A stretch of 64,000 nt of DNA from Hemileia vastatrix (taxonomy: Eukaryota; Basidiomycota; Pucciniomycetes; Pucciniales; Zaghouaniaceae). Below are positions 1 through 11,400 of the stretch, one piece after another. The notes below the pieces were generated by a model. That model had not been told where the DNA came from and ran no database searches. It saw only the letters and a program-made list of their open reading frames with translations. Numbering within the stretch: position 1 is the stretch's first letter; each line of letters starts with the position of its first letter. Location: assembly GCA_030280995.1 (NCBI GenBank), contig JASXTE010000002.1:23566183-23630182 (forward strand), written 5' to 3'. Made by a program: the position numbers and the translations under genes.

Positions 1-597
1 CCAATGGATTTGTTAATCTGTCCAACAACCAGTCAACAGAGACACTTAATCTTTCATCACCATCAAACCAACCCTCAATCCCTGAATTTAATTCCCTGAA
101 TTTAATTCCCTGGAATTGAACAATTTTTTCAAGTCACTTGATGACCAAAAGTTCTCTGCTCCTTCTAGTCACTCTCTTGGTGACTCTAATTTACTTGAAA
201 AGTAAGCCCTTGCTTTTTTTCACTCATTACATTTAAGTAAAAACACATCTATTGTCACTTTCACACTTAACTCTCCCAAACTCATGCTCTTTTTTTAACA
301 TAAAATGTGTTTTCAAGCCTAATGATTTCAACACCCAAATTTATAAATTCTTCTCTACTGCCTTACTCATCCTCTCCCCACACCTCAACCGCCCCCACCC
401 TTACCGTACTTCCTGCTGTCCCCCTCAACTCAGCAAACAAAACTGAGCAGTTCTTATTAGTAACTGCGAACCAAGGTGATGGTTCACAAATCAATCAGCT
501 AAATCAAGTTATACAAGCTAAATTTGAAGCTGGACTACTGAAGCTGTATAAATACATTGATGGCTATAACTGTCTAACACAATGGATGGATTATTAG
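1..597 (+). CDS. Hypothetical protein, C-terminal part (two exons, 5' end outside window)
   Basis: I do not recognise the family. Reading is open from the window edge to a donor at 202 (AA|GTAAGC); an acceptor at 316-317 rejoins the frame into a second exon that runs to the TAG at 595-597. The product is Ser/Pro/Thr/Asn-rich and probably disordered, with a more ordered tail (QVIQAKFEAGLLKLYKYIDG) at the C-terminus. A 14-bp tandem duplication at 81-108 (CCTGAATTTAATTC twice) shifts the frame inside exon 1, so this copy is probably damaged. The composition resembles transposon-borne rust proteins rather than a housekeeping gene. Exon phase agreement supports the splice model; function is unknown. 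Confidence 0.4.
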
Positions 598-639
598 TGT
601 GTCCCATTGTATCAACCCTCGTTCAATTATTTTTTTGAC

Positions 640-920
640 TTCTATTTTTTTTTCCCCGCTTTCTTTGGACCTAAAAGGGGGGCCTTTGAGGCGGCTAAAG
701 AGGGGGAGAAAGGGGGGGTTTGGGACATCTAAAGAGGGGTGAAGGGGAGGGGTTTGGTTGGTTTTGAGGCAATTGAGGGTGTTTCAGGGGGATTTTGAGG
801 CAGGCAAGGAGGGGATTTGAGGGGGGTTTTGAGGCAAGGAGGGAGGGATTTTATAGGGGATTTCAGAGAAATAAAGGGGGGGAATGGGGACTTTTATGGG
901 AGTTAAAGAGGGGCTACTTA
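640..920. repeat. G-rich low-complexity tract
   Basis: About 280 bases on the + strand with repeated runs of three to seven G in contexts such as AAAGAGGGGG and TTTTGAGGCA, surrounded by very AT-rich DNA. It contains many closely spaced G-runs and could form G-quadruplexes. No open reading frame is supported here. The following stretch to about 1730 is A/T homopolymer-rich with a TCATCTTCATC-type microsatellite at 1420-1540; I see no gene in it. Confidence 0.6.
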
Positions 921-1734
921 CTTTCTAAAAACATACTAAAAAAATTTTTTTATTTTTATTTTTTATTTTAGCAGAATTTTAGAAAAAAAAAAATCTTTTA
1001 CATTCTGTAAAGGTCTTTCCCTGTAAATTACAAAATAAAAAAGGTTTATATTTCAATTTGTAATTTTTCTTCCAAACAATTTTACTGAATTTAATTTTTT
1101 TTAATTTATTTGTTTTGATTTTTCTTTTACTGATTTTTTTTTTAATTTTTAATTTTTTTTTTAAATTTTATTGTCAGTATTTTCTGTGAAGGTTTTTTAT
1201 AACCAAACTTCAGGTTTTCTTTTGTATTTTTTTTTGAAATAATTTTTACTGAAAATTATTATATTTTTTTTTATTTTAAAATTTTTTTTTAATTTTTTTT
1301 AAAACGATTTTGCTTTATATTTTATTTTAAAAGATATTATTACATGAGTTTTTTTTTTAAAAAAAAATGTGTTGAATTTTTTTTTAACATTTAAATTTTT
1401 TTAAGATCAAAAAAATATCTTCTTCTTCAGATTCACCCCTTACTTCTCTATCATCTTCATCTTTATCCTCTTTATCATCTTCATCTTTATCATCTCTATC
1501 ATCTTCTGCAAAATCAACTTCAATACAATCATCTTCAAAATCATCAAAAAAAAAATTAATGATAATCAGTCTCATCAGAATATAAGATATCTGAAAACAA
1601 AATTCTTCTTCTTAATCATCAAATAAAATGAAATATAATCAGTCTCATCAGAAGAAAAGATATCTGAAAAAAAAATTCTCTGTGAAAGTTTTTTTTGTCA
1701 TATCCCAAACATTTTTTTTCATAAAACTAAAGTA

Positions 1735-2713
1735 GATAAAAAAAATCAATATCTGAAAAAATTACCAGAAGATATCACATATCTAACTGAATTCGGAGAT
1801 GATTGAGTTGTTGCAGCTATCAGTAATACTTTTAAGGCTAAATTCATTTTGGAGGTTCATTCATTTGATGGTGTAAAAGATGAATCTTTAAATTAACTAT
1901 CCGATCTTATCATAACTCTTTATCAAATTGCTTTGGTTTGGTTACCTATAAGGAATACAAATTTTTTGGGTGGTATCATGATTGGATTTGGTTGAAGACT
2001 TGGTTTTGTTAAAGGATATTCTCTTGGTATGTCTAATAATTTTTTTTCATTCTTAATATCATTTCAATTCTATCATTTATATAGGCATATATTCATTTCT
2101 CAAGAATATCACTAAAGCTCAAAAAGATGAAGATTTTCGCTTATGGGACACTCTACCTTCCTATAACTCTTTTCTTGCTCTTGAACTCAAAAAGCTTTGT
2201 AATAAAGCAATTGAAAATAATCATGAACTTGAAACCAAAGTTGGAGTACCGAATTGGTGTGACTCCAAATGGGAAGATATCACCCACGAATATCTTTTAT
2301 TTTCTAATGTTATTATCACTCATTCTGGATTCCACAATAGGATTCATATCGATAGGAATGACACCAATTTTCTTACTTTTGGTATATTCTCATATATCAA
2401 TATGATAACTGGCCAACCAATACCATCTCCAGCTAAAATCAAAGGACATGGTTTATATTTTTCAGACCACTGGTGCATCATTGATTCTGGTTTGGGAAAT
2501 GGTATCATTGAAACTATTTGGAATTCTTCTCAGGATAATCATCAAACTACCAAAGCTCCTCCTGGTTTGGAATCCTGTCAAGATTTCACACATTTTGGTT
2601 GCTCATTTCCAATCAGTCATAAGTTGATTCAAAGAATCAACAAGGTAAAGAAAGAAGGTAAATTTAATTTATTTAAAAAAACTTTATCTAGATCAAAAAA
2701 GTATGGGGATTAG
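1735..2713 (+). pseudogene. TET/JBP-like 2OG-Fe(II) dioxygenase, interrupted N-terminus
   Basis: This belongs to the Tet-like 2OG-Fe(II) oxygenase family that is expanded in basidiomycetes; the superfamily oxidises methylated pyrimidines in DNA. Exon 1 (about 1735-2026) and exon 2 (2085-2713) join in phase across a 58-bp intron (GTATGT...ATAG). Exon 2 is fully open for about 209 codons and holds the double-stranded beta-helix: an HxD iron site in the stretch RIHIDRND (about 2330-2350) and a distal metal histidine in DFTHFGCSF (about 2585-2615), followed by the ISHKLIQRI tail typical of the fungal family. Exon 1 carries three in-frame stops (1804, 1894, 1993); the last is a likely CGA-to-TGA change. 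The catalytic half therefore survives while the N-terminal half is broken. It is a separate copy from the oxygenase gene near 51 kb. Confidence 0.65.
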
Positions 2714-3009
2714 AGTTGTCATTGAAAATTTTATATTTTTACATATATTTTTAATAAATAATTTTTATATATCAATTTGCTCAACTAAAGTGATGAGCCA
2801 ACGACCTTTGGTTGTATAACAGGTAATCATGATAACATTTATTTGTTTCATGGGGTTCCTTTAGCCTATACCTGTGAAAAGTCCCAAACTTTTGTTTCTA
2901 GATTTGATCTGCATTTTGGCTTGAGGAATTGTCATTACTTTAAACTAAGGAAATTGATATATATTAGATATTTATTTAATAATTTATGTAATTATATTAA
3001 ATTTAGATG
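2714..3009. other. Intergenic, no gene seen
   Basis: AT-rich sequence between the oxygenase pseudogene and the next mobile element. I see no coding signal, RNA gene or terminal repeat. Confidence 0.4.
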
Positions 3010-3027
3010 ACTTCCACCCCTTAATTC

Positions 3028-3430
3028 AATAAAATGCAGGGGGGGGTATTGCCGAATTTTCAAATCTGACATTTAAAATTGAAGACTGGTAAAAATTTTG
3101 GTGATACCCACCCCTTGCTTCAATAAAATGTAGGGGGGGGTATTGACAAATTTTCGAAAGTAACATGTAAAATTTTTGACTTGTAAAAATTTTGGTGAAA
3201 AATTTTTGGTGATACCTGTCCCTTACTTCAATAAAATACAGGGGGGGTATTGCCAAAATTTCTTATAAGACTTGTGAAATTCTTGACTTGTAAGAATTTT
3301 GGGGATACCAGTAAAATGCAAGGGGTAGTAAAGCCAAAGTTTCATATAAGACTTTCAAGATTCATGACATGAAAGAATTTTGGTGATACCCACCCCTTAC
3401 TTCAAAAAAATCTAGGGGTGGGGGATTGTC
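3028..3430. repeat. Tandem repeat at the 3' end of element copy A
   Basis: About five imperfect units of roughly 90-108 bp, each containing a G-run followed by TATTGCC and an arm like GGTGATACCCACCCCTTACT. The same array, in opposite orientation, sits at 62880-63280 in element copy C. Confidence 0.75.
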
Positions 3431-5056
3431 AAATTTTCAAAGGAGACATGAAAATTTTTTTTAAAAAAAGAATATTTAACATTAAAATAGGAAAATTCAA
3501 GTAATGATTGATAGAGTAATGAAATACTTGAAATTATTGTAAATTTTATGTACAAATAAATATGAACAGTTGAAGTGTGAGAGAAATAAAACAAATTAGT
3601 CATCCAACAATATCTTTTTAAACATTCAATTTCCTCAACAGATTTATAATCTTTAACACATTCTATCAAGAAATCTTTCTTTTTTGAATTTTCTTCATGA
3701 TCAAACTTATATTTCATCTGCTCTAATAGGTTTTGATTTTCGAGTGTTTTCTCCTCTTTTTTTAATTTTTCAATACTTAGAGTTAACTCAAACTTCTTCT
3801 CCTCCAAATCTTAGGCCCAATCATCCTTCTGTAAAGAGAGCTCGTACTTCCTCTCCTCCAAATCTTGGGCCCGATTATCCTTCCATAAAGAGAGCTTGTA
3901 CTTCCTCTCCTCCAAATCTTGGGCCCAATCATCCTTCCGTAAAGAGAGCTCGTACTTCTTCTCTTCAAAATCTTGTAGCCTATCATCCCTCCTTAAAGAG
4001 AGCTCATATTTCTTCTTTTCAAAGCTTAGAGTCTCTTTAGCAATTTCCACTTGTTCTAGAGTGATAATAAAAATTAATATAAAGTATAAGAAATGCAGAG
4101 TAAAGTAATAAGAGGTATGGTATCACTTACCAGCATCAAGTTTCTCTAAAAATTGTTCCATAGACAAAAAAGGGGTTTGTGATAAAGTATCACTTTTTTG
4201 ACTTCTTTGGGAGTGGAAATTTAGACTACTTGAAGCCCTACGCTTCTTGTTCAAGGTCATATTTTCCTCCGCATCATTGTCACTACCTTCAGACTCAGTT
4301 GATTGAGGATCCTGGGTTTGTTTGTCAGCCTCTTAATAAATAAGAAAAAGATAAGTAAATAAAAAAATTGAATTGATAAGATAAAAGAAAAAAGAAACAG
4401 ACCTGAGTTAAATTTGGTTGGGTTAAATCACCAATAGGATCTACAGAAAAGCTATCTAGATTTGTCTTATTCAAATGAGGGGAGGCTTGAGTGGAGGAAG
4501 AGGATTGGAAAAGATTTGCTTCAACATCATGTTCGGAGATAGGATCTTCTCCATTCAACATGTTTACAGGATTAACATCGGCTCACTCTCCAAAAATTGC
4601 ATCCATCTCTTTAAAGTAAGGACATAAAGATTCAAGTTTATTTTCTATGGATTTGATACCCTTAGCTATATCAATGTCAGTAACCCCAAAACCAGTGGAA
4701 GATTAAAGAGCCTTTGCCTTAATGTATTTGTCTTGGTAATGCTTGTAGCATTCAGACATCTGTTTAGGAAAAAGATCAATCCTTCCCTTGTTCTTATTCT
4801 GTAATTCATTTACCATTAGAAGATAGTCATTAAATTTTGATGCTGGGGGCTGTCCTACTTTAGTTTCATACTCAGTACCAAAACAAGAATCATAGTTAGA
4901 TTTGGTTTTCAGACAGTTGATAAGAATGAGATGGTCACCTTTTTTTAATTGAACAGTCTTAGATTTCTCAGCTGAGCAGGGGAAAGAGGGAGTAGTGGGA
5001 TTTAAAGAGAAACTGGGTGATGGCTGCCTTTGAGAAGATCTAGGACGACGAGGCAT
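3412..5056 (-). pseudogene. Myb/SANT-like plus coiled-coil element protein, degenerate
   Basis: Three exons on the minus strand. Exon 1 (5056-4403) opens with a Ser/Pro-rich tail, then a helical domain with LILINCLKTKSNYDSCFG and NKGRIDLFPKQMSECYKHY, which resembles the Myb/SANT-like DNA-binding proteins abundant in rust genomes (family recalled, not searched). The introns at 4402-4330 and 4130-4056 have consensus ends and occur at the same places in the copy near 61.3 kb. Exon 3 encodes five near-identical 18-residue units (pattern DxxAQDLEEKKYELSLxK) predicted to form a long charged coiled coil. In-frame stops occur after KAKAL (about 4703), after FGE (near 4588) and after KDDWA (near 3811). 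The other copy has different stops, so each decayed independently. Confidence 0.6.
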
Positions 5057-5079
5057 CTTAAAATATAAATGAAGATGAA

Positions 5080-5250
5080 AAGGAGCAGAAACAAGCAGAT
5101 GAGATAGAGAGATGAAAAGGAGCAGAAAAAATCATATGAGATAGCAAGATGAAAAGGAGCAGAAACAAGCAGATGAGATAAAGAGATGAAAAGGAGCACA
5201 AACAAGCATATGGGATAGTGAGATGAAAAGGAGCAGAAACAAGAAGATGA
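5080..5250. repeat. 38-bp minisatellite upstream of the Myb/SANT-like gene
   Basis: Four imperfect tandem units containing AGATGAAAAGGAGCAGAAAC, immediately upstream of the start codon of the minus-strand gene. A shorter version of the same array is present at 61155-61275 in copy C, so it belongs to the element. Confidence 0.7.
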
Positions 5251-5351
5251 GATGGTGAGGGGTTCTGAGTGGATAGAATGAAAAGGATGGGATGAGAATG
5301 GGAGTGCACATCAAGGTAGAAGGCATATCCAGAGAGTAGTCCAAAATGTGG

Positions 5352-5860
5352 TTATGGCAGAATGTAGGTCAAGATGTGGTTATGACAGAAAGTTGTCCAA
5401 GATGTGGTTATAAAAAATTGAGTAAAAAAATGTCGGATAAGAGGTGAAAATTGACACGTAAAGTGTCTAATAACCCAATTATTAGCAAAAATAATTGCGG
5501 AAGACAATTGGGGTATGCAGATTATTTTCTGCAATAAATTTAATTGCAGCTTGGTCAACATTGATAACCCCTAATTTAAACATATAACCAATACAATTAC
5601 AATACATATCAATAGTACTTATAAAGTCTTTGAATAGTATCTGAATTTATTAAATCCATTTTTTTACCAACTATAAAGATTGTAAGCCATATATAATTAG
5701 TGAGATTAGAATTACTGATACCCTTATATTGAGTTATATTTTAATACTTATTGGATTTGTACTACATTATTCATATAGGACAACTAAGATCTTATAGACA
5801 ACTGACCATTCAAGTTATTTCACGTCTTTGTACTTGACCTCAGCCTGAAAATGAGAGGAA
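5352..5860. repeat. Segment duplicated at 8780-9240
   Basis: The subterminal block of element A (with AAGTGTCTAATAACCCAATT) and about 290 bases beyond its end closely match 8780-9240, including the non-element flank (CATATATAAT, TTGAGTTATATTTTAATA, ATATAGGACAA). Homology passing through the element end means either that both elements sit in copies of the same older repeat, or that a larger unit was duplicated. Confidence 0.65.
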
Positions 5861-7108
5861 AGTTTTGAAAGTGATTTAAGTAGAGAATATATATAATATT
5901 AGATCAATATTTACAATTGAATTTTTCATGTATGTTAATAATAAATGTTGACTCACATTTTAATAATAACTAAATACATATAGATAACTGAAGGAAGTGC
6001 ATTATTTTAGAGCCTAAATTTTGTGCTAATATATTAAAATTAGTTTCTTTAATAGTGTAAATGTAAAAAAATACATTACTTTTTTTTCCCCTTATAAAAT
6101 ATATATATTTTTTTTTCTCCTACATTAAATTTTTTGAACATTTTATTTTATTTTTCTATTCCAAGGTACAATGAGAAATTTTTATTGATAAGGGCTCAAT
6201 GTCAAATTTTATCTGGAAAATCTAAATTTATCTGCAAATATTTTTACAGATTTATATTTTTATTAATAAAATTTTTAAAAAGGACTTAAATAGTATGCTT
6301 TTTAATATATTTGTGGAAATAAAAATGATAATTAAAATAATATTCCAGACACAGTATACTATGTGTCATTTAAGATATTTCTACTAATATCAAACCTGAC
6401 TTCCCAAAATTCAATGGTTCTAGATATAAAATTGAGTATCATGGTATCTTAAGTGTTTTGGCTCAACCATTGCCTAAATTCGGTCCAACTGATTCTCAAC
6501 TTGAATCAAAAGCTCTGCTCAAGAAATGATAAATTGAGGCTCAATTTAGGGCCAACTTTTTTTTCAAACTTTTTTCATATAATATAAAAACAGTTTTCTA
6601 ACACTTTCACAACATTTCCCCAATGTTTTCCCAACCTCTTTCTGAAAGTTTCAAAGTGAGGGAACTTTTAGCAGTTTACCCCCTGATTTCCTGTGGTGAA
6701 TATTGGTTTTTTTTGAATGGGGATTTCATGTAGTTTATTGTCATAATTAGTCCCATCATTTCTACTGTTAATCCCCTTTAATTTTTTGTAATAGTTTGTC
6801 TTATTACTTCCCTTTTTAGTCTTTTATATAAAGGTATTACATGCATAAACTCTCTTTTTTACTTCTTCTTTATTTTTGTTGGATTATCCCTATTACTACA
6901 GGATTTTGGCGGTTGATATCATTCTAATTATGTTACTGGTCACTCTTTATGTTGTTGTAAAAGTGTATTTGCTGTAATGAGGCATAATTATCTGTGTATA
7001 GAGCTGGTAAATCAAGGGTTTTATTGGTGGAACTATTGGGTATAAAAGGAGGGGAATTTTGGTCTTGTTTTCTACATTCTTTATCATTACAATCAAATAT
7101 ATAAACAA
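5861..7108. other. Intergenic AT-rich DNA, no gene supported
   Basis: No convincing coding region, RNA gene or terminal repeats. A short open stretch on the minus strand at 6933-7121 has no recognisable motif and I do not call it. Confidence 0.4.
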
Positions 7109-7439
7109 TAGGGGATATCAATGTTCAGGGATCCGCAATTAGGGATCAGGAATTTTTTTTGCCCGGATCCGAAATTATTAATTTCGGAAGATTCTTATCC
7201 ACTAGCCTTAGGGCTAGTGGACAAGGAATGCACAATAATACATTATCCCACTTCTTATACACCAATTTCCATTCCTAATTACTGATCCCAAACTCATCAC
7301 ATCCATGAGCAATTCACATGGTTTCAAATCACGTATCCTGACCTTATGTCATTCTGGAGCATAACACACCTACATTTCTGTTCTTAAGCCCTAAAATATA
7401 ATTTTTATCTGCACACCTGACTCAAAGATTGGTCCAAGT

Positions 7440-7775
7440 CACCCTCACCACTTGTAAATTAGTCGAAGTCACTCACAACACTCAAACATTTGTCTGAGTC
7501 ACCCTCACCACTCATAAATGTGTCTAAGTCACTTGCAACACTCAAAAATTTTTCTGATTCACTCTCACCACTTGGAAATGTGTCTAAGTCACTTGCAAAA
7601 CTCAAAAATTTGTCTGATTCACTCTCACCACTCGGAAATGTGTCTAAGTCACTGGCAACATTCAAACATTTGTCTGATTCACTCTCACCACTCGTAAATT
7701 TGTCTAAGTTGATTGAAACACTTAAAAATTTGCATAAGTCACTTTTACCACTTGAAAAATTGAATAAGCCCACTG
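7440..7775. repeat. 60-bp tandem repeat in element B
   Basis: About five units of roughly 60 bp containing CTCACCACTCATAAATGTGT or close variants. It is open in several frames because the unit length is a multiple of three; the resulting peptides are not credible proteins. Confidence 0.75.
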
Positions 7776-8289
7776 ATTTTGTAATTAATCTACTACTAAT
7801 ACATTATTATGTATGTAAATTTAAGTAAAAGTTACAAAAAATTGATTATATAAAACATAATCGTATGGTTCTTATGAGCTTGGTGAAGATATTGTTCCAT
7901 GTACATTTTAAATCAAGCTTGATTTCCATGATTTTATGTAAATAATATACCTTAATGTTATTTACACATGAAATTATACAATCATAGGCTACCTCAATCA
8001 TTCATGTCATAACTGTTTTTGTTCATGGTTTTTCTTCTTTGTTCTTGAAAAACACATTGATTAACTGAGACAAGAAAGGAACCCAAATTACAATGATGAT
8101 GATTATAACCTAAACAAATAGATGCTGTCAACAATTTTTAAATGCTTTGAAGATACAGTCAAGAATGATTTTTGACACTTACATTCTATAAAGCCATTTT
8201 ATTTTTTTGGTGGGTTATTTCATGAAATGAATCTGGATATGTAGCAGTATCTCCAGTAACAAACAGATGAGAAGTGGGATCACAACAAG

Positions 8290-8705
8290 ATATTGAAATG
8301 TGGGCCTCATGAGCCCAGGGAGATGACCAAACTATTTTTGGTTTTGACTTTGATTGAGGGACTTTAAAGTAAAAAATTGAAATGGTGAGGGACCGATAGG
8401 CCACAAGGACAGTGGTGGATGAAGTATGAGCCAAACTGCTGGCAGCTATTGAGGTAATTGAAGAAGAATCCTGGAAGTAATAAAAAAAGTTAGAATAATA
8501 ACACATAAAAGACAAATAAAGGGACCTGTGATATATTGGAAGCAAATAGAAACACACTCCAGGAAAGACTTGTAGGAGTTTGCCAGAGGAAAGATCGCTG
8601 AAGACGAGAAGATGATCCAATATGGTATAGAGCACCGATCCATCGCTCGAGAGAACAGCATCTCCGCCAGAATGAATTGGTTGCCAAGTGTGAATAGGTT
8701 GGAGA
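8290..8705 (-). pseudogene. Captured fragment of UTP13/TBL3-like WD40 protein gene
   Basis: UTP13 (TBL3 in animals) is a WD-repeat subunit of the U3 snoRNP/UTP-B complex in pre-18S rRNA processing. The translated fragment matches the N-terminal region as I remember it: a first blade with IHSGGDAVLSSDGSVLYTIL and LLVFSDLSSGKLLQVFPG, then after an intron a second region with YRSLTISIF and PWAHEAHISISCCDPTSHL. The intron (8557-8471, GTGTGT...TTCCAG) joins the exons in phase, so the source was genomic DNA and not an mRNA copy. Similarity fades after about 8290 and no full WD array follows. The piece lies between the inverted repeats of element B, as expected for transposon gene capture. Gene identity is by eye and moderately certain. 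Confidence 0.55.
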
Positions 8706-8779
8706 AATTAAAGCAAAAAAAAATGCTGTTGAGAGTTGGGGTGAGCGCAGATGAGCAAAAAGACTGGACAAGATAAGGA

Positions 8780-9240
8780 AGAATAGATGGCCAAGTTGTG
8801 GTTATGAAAAATTAAGTAGAAAAATGTCGTATAAGATGTGAACATTGACACGTAAAGTGTCTAATAACCCAATTATTAGCAAAAATAATTGTGGAAGATA
8901 ATTGGGGTATAAGGATTTTTATCTGCAATTAATTTAATTGCGGATCCCTGAACATTGATACCCCCTAATACAATTACAATAAATATCAATAGTACTTATT
9001 ATTTTTTTGAATATTATCTGAATTATTACATCTATTTTTCTACCAACTATAATATTGTAAGCCATATATAATCATTGAGATTTAAATTAATGAGACCCTA
9101 ATATTGAGTTATATTTTAATAGTTATTGGATATGTACTACAGTATTCATATAGGACAATTAAAATTTTCTAGAAAACTGACTATTCAATTCATTTCACAT
9201 CTCTGTACTTTATCTCAGCCTGAAAGTATCTACCTCTGGC
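8780..9240. repeat. Duplicate of 5352-5860
   Basis: Element B right subterminal region plus about 270 bases of flank, aligning with 5352-5860 with small indels. Confidence 0.65.
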
Positions 9241-9354
9241 TTTAAAGGTAATTCTTCATTGATTTCTGCCTCCTAAAAAAAGAAACAGTTAACTATTAAA
9301 TCAAAAAAAATTTAAATTTTAAATCACTTACATTAAACTTGGGATCTATTTAAA

Positions 9355-9860
9355 TAAACAAATTGGGCTTAGTGGCTTCAAATAACTCCACTTCCTCATC
9401 TTCTTCATCTTTAACAATCAGTTGATGATGCTTTGCGGTAGGTGCTACCTGTACTAATGGATCTGACCTATATTTGACTAATTTTTCAACCTCATCTTCT
9501 GTCTGCTTCCCATTATTAAGGCCAGCTTTCCAACTCAATATCTCCTTTATCTCCTCCTTATTCAGTGTCTTCTCCATCCCATCCACCACCAAATTGTTTT
9601 TGACAGGCACCTCCCAGATTTTCTTGATAATTGCCTTGTCCTTAACAATTGACTAAAATTTGGTCACAGTTAATTGTCCTTTGGTAATTGAATTCTTCTC
9701 TAATGCATTACAGGATACTAAAAGCCATTTAAAAATGTTTCACTTCTTGCAAGGACCCCAAGAACCTGTGCTTCTGACACAAAATAGATCCTTAGCTACA
9801 AAAGATGTGCAAGCTACCTTGAATTTGCAAGTGGGTATCCTACCGTCAGTGCAGGGATGA
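9355..9860 (-). pseudogene. Degenerate hypothetical ORF
   Basis: On the minus strand one frame is nearly open for about 168 codons from 9860 to 9353, broken by stops near 9765 and at about 9655. The first part has two CxxC-like pairs (PTCKFKVACTSF and WGPCKK) and could be a zinc-binding start; the last part is acidic with KDEEDEEVELFE and ends at a TAA near 9353. I do not recognise the family. A long nearly open frame in AT-rich DNA suggests real ancestry, possibly a transposon-encoded protein. Confidence 0.3.
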
Positions 9861-9869
9861 GGGGAGTAG

Positions 9870-11400
9870 GAGTTGGATATTGATGTTCAGTCATTATAAG
9901 GATATCAAAGTATTACTATCCATCTACAAGAATCTACTTAAATTTATTCAAGATGAAGTAAAAAAGAAGATAATGTTAATGAAGAGCTCTCACACTCAAT
10001 CGAGATTGCACTTTATACCTGTGAATCTTTCATGTTCCAAATGACACTCAAAGTAAAAGTTACTCTTTTAATCCATAAATCAGTACACAAATCTATACTC
10101 AAAGTGCAGAAATAAACATCTATATAGCACCTTGTTTTCTCCTTTGTGTGTCTTGATTCAACTGCGCTAGAAATAACACTATATATACCTTAAATCTAAT
10201 TTAGTTAATTATCTGCTTATAGTTTTCAAACTTAAGAAAATGTGTGGTGTATTAGTGCTAGAAGCAATGATATATTTTAAGTGTTGAGTTATTGTTTGTA
10301 TGAGAGTAACTAAAGGTCTGTAAGTAGGAATAGGAGTAAGGATAAAGGATCTGTGGGTTATATTGGAGGGCGAGTGGTAAATTAAGGGCAATTTATTATT
10401 AGGTTCAATGCAAGGTGGGGTAGTCTATATAATTGGGTGGATTTGGTTTGACATTCCTTAGAGTTAAATTATAATATTATTGTGATAGTAGTTAAGTTTA
10501 TATAAAGCTATCATTGTTTCCTACCTTTCTTAATTATCAATTTCCTTTCAAATCTAAAAACTCCCTAAATCCTTTTGATTGTTAAGTTCCAACACTTTGT
10601 GAGATTAGCCAGAATATTTAGTGTCATCATAAATTACATTATTATTCACTTCAAATGTATCTCAAAGCAGTATTAATTTATCTTTGAATTATCTTCAAAC
10701 CACTCCCTCAAAGTATTCTTCTGTTTTTCAAAGGAGTCTCAATCCTCTTTTTAATCTCACTTACTCAGGAACACCCTCAAACTTGTGTGTAGGCCATCCA
10801 GTGACACTGGATAGCAAGTCCACCCCCTATATTGTATAGTGAATCAGATCCAAAATTCTAATTTGACATAATAGAGAAAATTTACTGATAGAGCTTTGTA
10901 TATAATTCTTGCTATATAGTTTTTATTTTTATTCTTTCTATAATTTATATTAATAAATCACTCTTGAAATTCAAATATAATAGGCAGAATAAATTAAAAT
11001 GGAGTACCTTTTAGGTTACTTTGTATAGGAAATTTTATTGTTAGGGAATTTTTCTAACCATAGGATTAGCCATTCAAATATTTATTTAGCTAAATTTATG
11101 AAAGTTCAGTAAGAGAATTATTTGAAATTACCTCAGAGGTTTAGTAAAACTTAAAATTTTGGATAATGCAAAGCTTTTTTCATTCAAACATATTTTTTGA
11201 TGAAATTTTTTTCTACTCTGATTACTCAGATTATATAAAATACTAGTGTGAATTATACCTGTACATGGCTCAAGGATGTACTATAGGGTTTCCTAAAGAT
11301 TAATTCATGGTTTAATCTATAATTTCTCAAAAACAAATTGCCTACCAGTCATTTTTTTCACCCTGTGTTTATTTGAGGTCCAGTATTCTCACTTGTTCTA
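9870..11400. other. Intergenic AT-rich DNA with one relic terminus
   Basis: No gene supported. The only recognisable structure is the element end at 10776-10846. Confidence 0.4.
10776..10846. mobile_element. Single relic terminus of a CACTA-like TIR element
   Basis: The sequence ends in AGCAAGTCCACCCCCTATAT followed by TGTATAGTG, nearly the same as the right terminus of the MITE at 31250-31541. I could not find the matching left end upstream, so this is a truncated or recombined copy. Confidence 0.5.

Larger units (their letters stand above)
3010..5571 (-). mobile_element. DNA element copy A with Myb/SANT-like gene (minus orientation)
   Basis: This segment is the reverse-complement counterpart of 60846 to about 63290: same 5' terminal block, same minisatellite, same gene with the same two intron positions, same 3' tandem repeats. 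The right end at 5571 reads ATTGATAACCCC followed by TA; the mirror sequence in the other copies is TA then GGGGGTATCAATGTT. The far end lies near 3010-3030 in the G-run repeats and has no clear matching inverted terminus. A TA target duplication is suggested but only one side is visible. No transposase is encoded, so it is non-autonomous or truncated. Confidence 0.6.
7111..8965. mobile_element. DNA element B with inverted terminal repeats and captured host gene piece
   Basis: The left end reads GGGGATATCAATGTTCAGGG and the right end, reverse-complemented, GGGGGTATCAATGTTCAGGG; the inverted repeats extend about 31 bp to CGCAATTA with one or two differences. Both ends are flanked by TA, consistent with a TA target duplication as in Tc1/mariner-type elements. 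No transposase is present. The right subterminal 180 bases match those of copies A and C, defining one family of termini with different cargo. Inside lie a 60-bp tandem repeat and a fragment of a UTP13-like gene. Confidence 0.75.

Noticed and set aside
1384..1575. Acidic Asp/Glu-rich short protein on the minus strand
   Set aside because: It is the translation of a TCATCTTCATC microsatellite.
3026..3256. Short minus-strand protein in tandem G-run repeats
   Set aside because: It is a translation of the element 3' repeat; the matching array near 63 kb is not open in the same way.
7459..7828. Repeat proteins on both strands
   Set aside because: The 60-bp tandem unit is a multiple of three and is open in several frames; no domain or start context supports a gene.
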